Source: an uncultured Eubacteriales bacterium | GTDB lineage: Bacteria; Bacillota; Clostridia; Oscillospirales; Oscillospiraceae | Direction of reading: 5' to 3' | DNA length: 8,328 bases | Assembly (NCBI GenBank): GCA_934567745.1 | Contig: CAKTJM010000082.1 | Location: 1 to 8,328, forward strand | Part shown: in pieces, positions 4,796-8,328 of the stretch | Numbering within the stretch: the stretch's first letter is position 1 | Layout: each line of letters opens with the position of its first letter | Made by a program: the position numbers and the translations under genes | The notes under the pieces: generated by a model | What the model saw: the letters and a program-made list of their open reading frames with translations, nothing else | What the model was told of the DNA's origin: nothing | Databases searched by the model: none

Positions 4796-7700
4796 ATGAG
4801 AGGAACGACGAGGAGACGGATCGGGAGGAAGCTGGGGAGCCTGTTCTTGTGCTTTGCCATGCTGCTCTCCCTCGTGGTGCTGCCCGTGCAGGCGGCGACG
4901 GTCGATGGGACCTATGCCAACGGCACGTTTGAAGGCACCGGGAAGGGCTTCAAGGGAGCTATCACGCTTTCTGTGACGATCGCAGACGGCAAGATCACGA
5001 AAATCGAGAATGTCGAAAACAGTGAGACCCCGGAGTATTGGAGCACGGCGGTCACGCTTTTTGATCCCATCATCGAGAAGAACGGCACCGATGATATCGG
5101 CGTCGATGCGATGACGGGTGCGACCAATAGTAAGAAGGGCATCATCGCTGCGGTCGAGGACGCTCTGGGCAAGGCGGCCCCTTCCCTCAGCGGGAAAGGC
5201 ACGGAGCGCGATCCCTACGTCATCCGGACCGCGGACCAGCTCGCGGCGTTCGCTAAGTATGTTGACGGCGGCAAGACCTACGAGGGCGAGTATGTCGTCC
5301 TCGGGGCCGACATCGACCTGTCCGATGCCGGGAATTGGGACCCCATCGGTGCGGAGAGTGGCACCACTGCCATCTTCCAGGGCACCTTCGACGGCAAGGG
5401 CCACAGCATCACCGGGCTGACCATCGACGCGACCGTCACCTCTGGTGCGGGCAACTACGGTCTGTTCTCCACCCTGGGCGATCAGGCGGTGGTCATGGAC
5501 CTGAATGTGCTTGGTGCGAAGGTCTCTGCGACCGGCTCCGACGGTGCCGATAAGATCCGCGCGGGCGTGATCGCGGGCAGCACCACGAAAGCAGCGACCT
5601 CCGGTCATGCGAACATCGGCACCCGCATCGACAGCTGCTCCGCTACCGGTACGGTCTCCGCCACCTCCGCCAACGACAAGCTGACCTATGCCGGCGGCAT
5701 CGCTGCCAGCGGCGACATCGGCACGGCCATCACCAACTGCTGGACGGATGTGGAGGTCAGCGCAGTTGCCAAGCCGATCAGCAACAAGAACAGCATGGCG
5801 GGCGGCATCATCGGCAACAGCGGCAACTACGTCGTGATCGCCAACTGCGCGACCTTCGGTAATGTTCATGCGGCATCCCCCTCCTCCACCAACTTTGGCG
5901 GCATGGCGGGCGGCATCGTCGGCATGATGGCGGGCAAGCAGTACAATGCTTACGCCACTGGCAATATGACCATTGGCAACGGCGGCTCTGCCCACACCTG
6001 GGTCGGCGTACTGGACGGCGAAGTGACCTCCAGCGGCATGAGCAAAGACTCCAATGGGGCCTATACGGTGTATCCGGAAGCTGGCGCGTTCCGTCTGGGC
6101 AACTACTATGCCACGGATGCGACACTCAAGGTCGAGGTCTACAAAAACAACGGTGCGGAACGCGACACGACTACGACTCTGGATCCGACGGTCGATCGCG
6201 GTTATTCGTCCACGATGCCTACTGTCGACAAGGCCATGGTCTCCACTCCGATGGTCAAGGCCGACATGGCTAAAGAGGCCTTCGCCGAGACCCTTAACGG
6301 CAACATCAAGGAGATCAACGGCATCCTGGCGGCCTACGGCATCACCGGCATCGCGCTGCGCGAGTGGCAGGTCGAGGACGGCAAGGTCCTCCCCACCGGC
6401 AGCGTCTGGGTCACCGGCGAGATCGACGACAGCATCTTCGCTTCCGGCAACGGCTCCAAGGATTCCCCGTATCTCATCACCAACGATGAACAGCTGCGCG
6501 ACTTCGCTGCTTCTCTGAACAACAAGATCGACTACACGGGTAAGTATGTCGCGCTGAAAAACGATATCACCGTTTCCAGCGATGCCTGGACCCCCATCGG
6601 CGGCAGCAGCTACCTCTTCAACGGCACCTTCGACGGTCAGGGCCACACCATCTCCGGCATGACCCTCGGCTCTGCTGATCAGGTTTTCGCTCTGGACAAG
6701 GAGAACCTCTACATCGGTCTCTTCGGCGTCCTCGGCTCCAAGTCTGTGGTCAAGGACGTTCATCTGGACAAGCTGGCGTTCTACACCAGCTATGGGGCCA
6801 CCGCTTACGTCGGCGGCATCGCGGGCGTGACCCAGGGCAGCACCACCAAGAACGACTACACCGGCCCGGTCATCGACGGCTGCTCCGTCTCCGGCACCCT
6901 CTCTCTGATCTCCAACAAGGGCAACCAGTTCGTCGGTGGCCTCGTCGGCATGCAGTACAAGGGCGCGATCATCAACAGCAGCGCTCAGGTGACCGCCTCC
7001 GGCGTCGTCACCGCGGGCGACCTCGCAGAGGTCGGCGGTCTGGTCGGCCTGAACAACCGCGGTCTGGTCGCCAACTGCTGGTCCGACAGCACCGTCTATG
7101 GCTCCGGCAACCGGGAGAACGGCAACGAGGGCATGGCGGTCGTCAGCCAGCTCGTCGCCTGCAACGCGGGCGCGCTGGCCAACTGCTACGGCTCCGGCGA
7201 CGTGACCACCAAGGAGCACTCCACCTACGCGGGCATGGTCTCCGGCTGGGTCACCGGCATCGGCAAGAGCTACACCTGCTGGTATGATCTGGGCAGCACC
7301 ATGACCGTCGGCCCCCTGATCGTCAAGCCCGTCGAGTCCATCGGCACCAAGGTCGCCTCCGGCGTCACCGAAGAGGGCGACGCCTACACCGGCGGCCTGG
7401 TGGACAAGATGACCGGCTACACCGGGACGAGCAAACTTGCAGACGGCCTGAACGGCACTTTTGAGGAGTTCCCCATCGACATCACCGTCTTTGGTCTGAC
7501 CAACAACGCGCTGAAGACCTGGACCACCAACGAAGACGGTCTTGTCACCTTCGGCGACACCAACGGCACCGTGACCTACGTCCAGCCCGAGTGCGAGAAG
7601 GTCGTGAAGCCCGAGCAGAAGCTCCAGGACGGCACCTGGTACGGCCGTGACAGCGAGAAGAAGTCCGTGGTCGAGATCGTCGTTGAAAACAACGCCATCA

Positions 7701-8328
7701 CCAAGACCACCGTCCTCTCCGGCGAGACCTCCGGCGACGCTTACGATGCCGCCCTCGCCAAGGCCGAGTTCAAGGCCACCTACGGCGACTTCTCCCACTA
7801 CGAAGCGGCCGATCCCAGCAAGTTCGCGGGCGGCTCCGGCACGCAGAGCGATCCCTACCTCATCTCCACCGAGGATCAGCTGCGTTACCTGTCCTCCTCC
7901 ATCAACGCGGACGTGGACTGGAGCGGCGTGTGGTTCAAGCAGACCGCCGACATCGCGCTGACGGGCGGCGATTGGCAGGCCATCGGCTGGGCGCTCAACG
8001 GAGACGTGAACGGCAAGAAGACCCCCATCGCCGCCTATCCCTTCCGTGGCAGCTACGACGGCGACGGCCACACCATCTCCGGCCTGACCATCGGCACCGA
8101 GAAGGCCCCCACCGACCAGATGACCTCCGGCCTCTTCGGTCTGACCTCCGGGTCCTACAGCTCCAACGCGCAGCCCACCGGCGATGAGCAGGTCGTGCGC
8201 CTGACCGGCATCCACCTGCTGGCGTACCAGCAGACCTACCACAGCCAGCTCGATATCTGGCGTTCCATTGCTCTGAATTTCGCTGAGACGGCTCATCAGA
8301 GCCAGCATGCGGTTGGTGATGTCCTCGC
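4796..8328 (+). CDS. Giant exported FMN-binding GLUG-repeat surface protein, 5' part
   Basis: The frame from ATG 4796 is open to the window end, giving at least 1177 residues; the C-terminus and any membrane or wall anchor are missing. Residues 1-33 form a signal peptide (basic RRRIGRK, core LFLCFAMLLSLVVL, likely cut after VQA). Residues about 37-127 are an FMN_bind domain ending in VDAMTGATNS, where D104-S112 fits the flavinylation motif and T110 is the expected FMN acceptor for an ApbE-type transferase encoded elsewhere. Three modules beginning GxG[TS]xxxPY[LV]I and ending GTFDGxGHxIxGxTI-like follow at 133-211, 551-625 and 1013-1100. GLUG-like [VA]GG[IL]xG segments occur at 299, 335, 371 (36-residue spacing) and 672, 713, 746, suggesting a right-handed beta-helix. 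Residues about 943-1012 resemble a second, degenerate FMN_bind domain without the acceptor motif. A role in extracellular electron transfer or adhesion is inferred from family knowledge. Confidence 0.9.
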   Translation, partial: MRGTTRRRIGRKLGSLFLCFAMLLSLVVLPVQAATVDGTYANGTFEGTGKGFKGAITLSVTIADGKITKIENVENSETPEYWSTAVTLFDPIIEKNGTDDIGVDAMTGATNSKKGIIAAVEDALGKAAPSLSGKGTERDPYVIRTADQLAAFAKYVDGGKTYEGEYVVLGADIDLSDAGNWDPIGAESGTTAIFQGTFDGKGHSITGLTIDATVTSGAGNYGLFSTLGDQAVVMDLNVLGAKVSATGSDGADKIRAGVIAGSTTKAATSGHANIGTRIDSCSATGTVSATSANDKLTYAGGIAASGDIGTAITNCWTDVEVSAVAKPISNKNSMAGGIIGNSGNYVVIANCATFGNVHAASPSSTNFGGMAGGIVGMMAGKQYNAYATGNMTIGNGGSAHTWVGVLDGEVTSSGMSKDSNGAYTVYPEAGAFRLGNYYATDATLKVEVYKNNGAERDTTTTLDPTVDRGYSSTMPTVDKAMVSTPMVKADMAKEAFAETLNGNIKEINGILAAYGITGIALREWQVEDGKVLPTGSVWVTGEIDDSIFASGNGSKDSPYLITNDEQLRDFAASLNNKIDYTGKYVALKNDITVSSDAWTPIGGSSYLFNGTFDGQGHTISGMTLGSADQVFALDKENLYIGLFGVLGSKSVVKDVHLDKLAFYTSYGATAYVGGIAGVTQGSTTKNDYTGPVIDGCSVSGTLSLISNKGNQFVGGLVGMQYKGAIINSSAQVTASGVVTAGDLAEVGGLVGLNNRGLVANCWSDSTVYGSGNRENGNEGMAVVSQLVACNAGALANCYGSGDVTTKEHSTYAGMVSGWVTGIGKSYTCWYDLGSTMTVGPLIVKPVESIGTKVASGVTEEGDAYTGGLVDKMTGYTGTSKLADGLNGTFEEFPIDITVFGLTNNALKTWTTNEDGLVTFGDTNGTVTYVQPECEKVVKPEQKLQDGTWYGRDSEKKSVVEIVVENNAITKTTVLSGETSGDAYDAALAKAEFKATYGDFSHYEAADPSKFAGGSGTQSDPYLISTEDQLRYLSSSINADVDWSGVWFKQTADIALTGGDWQAIGWALNGDVNGKKTPIAAYPFRGSYDGDGHTISGLTIGTEKAPTDQMTSGLFGLTSGSYSSNAQPTGDEQVVRLTGIHLLAYQQTYHSQLDIWRSIALNFAETAHQSQHAVGDVL
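5192..5428 (+). repeat. Protein module repeat 1 (residues 133-211)
   Basis: Opens with GKGTERDPYVI and TADQLAAFA, contains a YVVLGADIDL segment and WDPIG, and closes with GTFDGKGHSITGLTI. It follows the FMN_bind domain directly and is followed by GLUG-like segments up to about residue 400. Confidence 0.85.
6446..6670 (+). repeat. Protein module repeat 2 (residues 551-625)
   Basis: Opens with GNGSKDSPYLI and NDEQLRDFA, contains YVALKNDITV and WTPIG, and closes with GTFDGQGHTISGMTL. It is the shortest and cleanest copy and is followed by three VGG[IL][AV]G segments at 672, 713 and 746. Confidence 0.85.
7832..8095 (+). repeat. Protein module repeat 3 (residues 1013-1100)
   Basis: Opens with GSGTQSDPYLI and TEDQLRYLS, contains WFKQTADIAL and WQAIG, and closes with GSYDGDGHTISGLTI. 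A roughly 12-residue insertion (about NGDVNGKKTPIA) lies between WQAIG and the closing segment compared with repeat 2. Further GLUG-like segments are expected beyond the window edge. Confidence 0.85.

Noticed and set aside
4736..8308. An uninterrupted 1190-codon reading frame on the minus strand opposite the giant gene
   Set aside because: Its product is a Gly/Ala/Val/Asp-rich monotone with no domain order, and no ribosome site or promoter was seen at its start. The plus frame has a signal peptide, FMN_bind motif and repeats, and its G/C-rich third positions explain the lack of minus-strand stops.

Overview
The window is about 65% G+C by eye and looks like a chromosomal stretch of a high-G+C, low-branching-temperature-unspecific member of the Bacillota, most likely an Oscillospirales-type gut anaerobe. 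The support is sigma-A-like extended -10 promoters, strong AGGAGG-type ribosome sites, a palindromic intergenic element of a style I recall from Oscillospiraceae genomes, and a very large exported FMN-binding/GLUG-repeat protein. This placement is an inference; no taxonomic marker gene is present.

Layout from left to right. (1) Bases 1-1157 hold the 3' end of a metal-type ABC transporter operon: the end of the ATPase, overlapping by one base with its complete permease (ZnuB/MntB family). (2) Bases 1158-1660 contain no gene. They hold a perfect 61-bp tandem duplication with a third degenerate copy, a symmetric MITE-like element with terminal inverted repeats and nested hairpins, and a partial inverted copy of the same arms on the other side. 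An intrinsic terminator faces left. (3) Bases 1661-1942 (minus) encode a small single-membrane-segment protein with its own promoter. (4) Bases 2028-4526 form a compact restriction-modification island. A C5-cytosine methyltransferase (minus) diverges from a BglII-like restriction endonuclease (plus), whose stop codon overlaps the start of a Vsr-type mismatch endonuclease. The two divergent promoters overlap around a shared start region. (5) Bases 4523-4795 contain a near-consensus promoter whose -35 overlaps the vsr stop codon. It is followed by a long, hairpin-rich leader closed by an 8-bp long-range helix and containing a terminator-like stem. (6) Bases 4796-8328 are the start of a giant surface protein, at least 1177 residues and open at the window edge: signal peptide, FMN_bind domain with a flavinylation motif, then repeated modules with GLUG-like beta-helix segments.

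How they work together: the methyltransferase protects host DNA, the endonuclease cuts unmodified DNA, and Vsr would repair T:G mismatches arising from deaminated 5-methylcytosine. The large protein is probably displayed outside the membrane with covalently bound FMN, perhaps for extracellular electron transfer or substrate contact. Its leader is the part of the window I explain least well.
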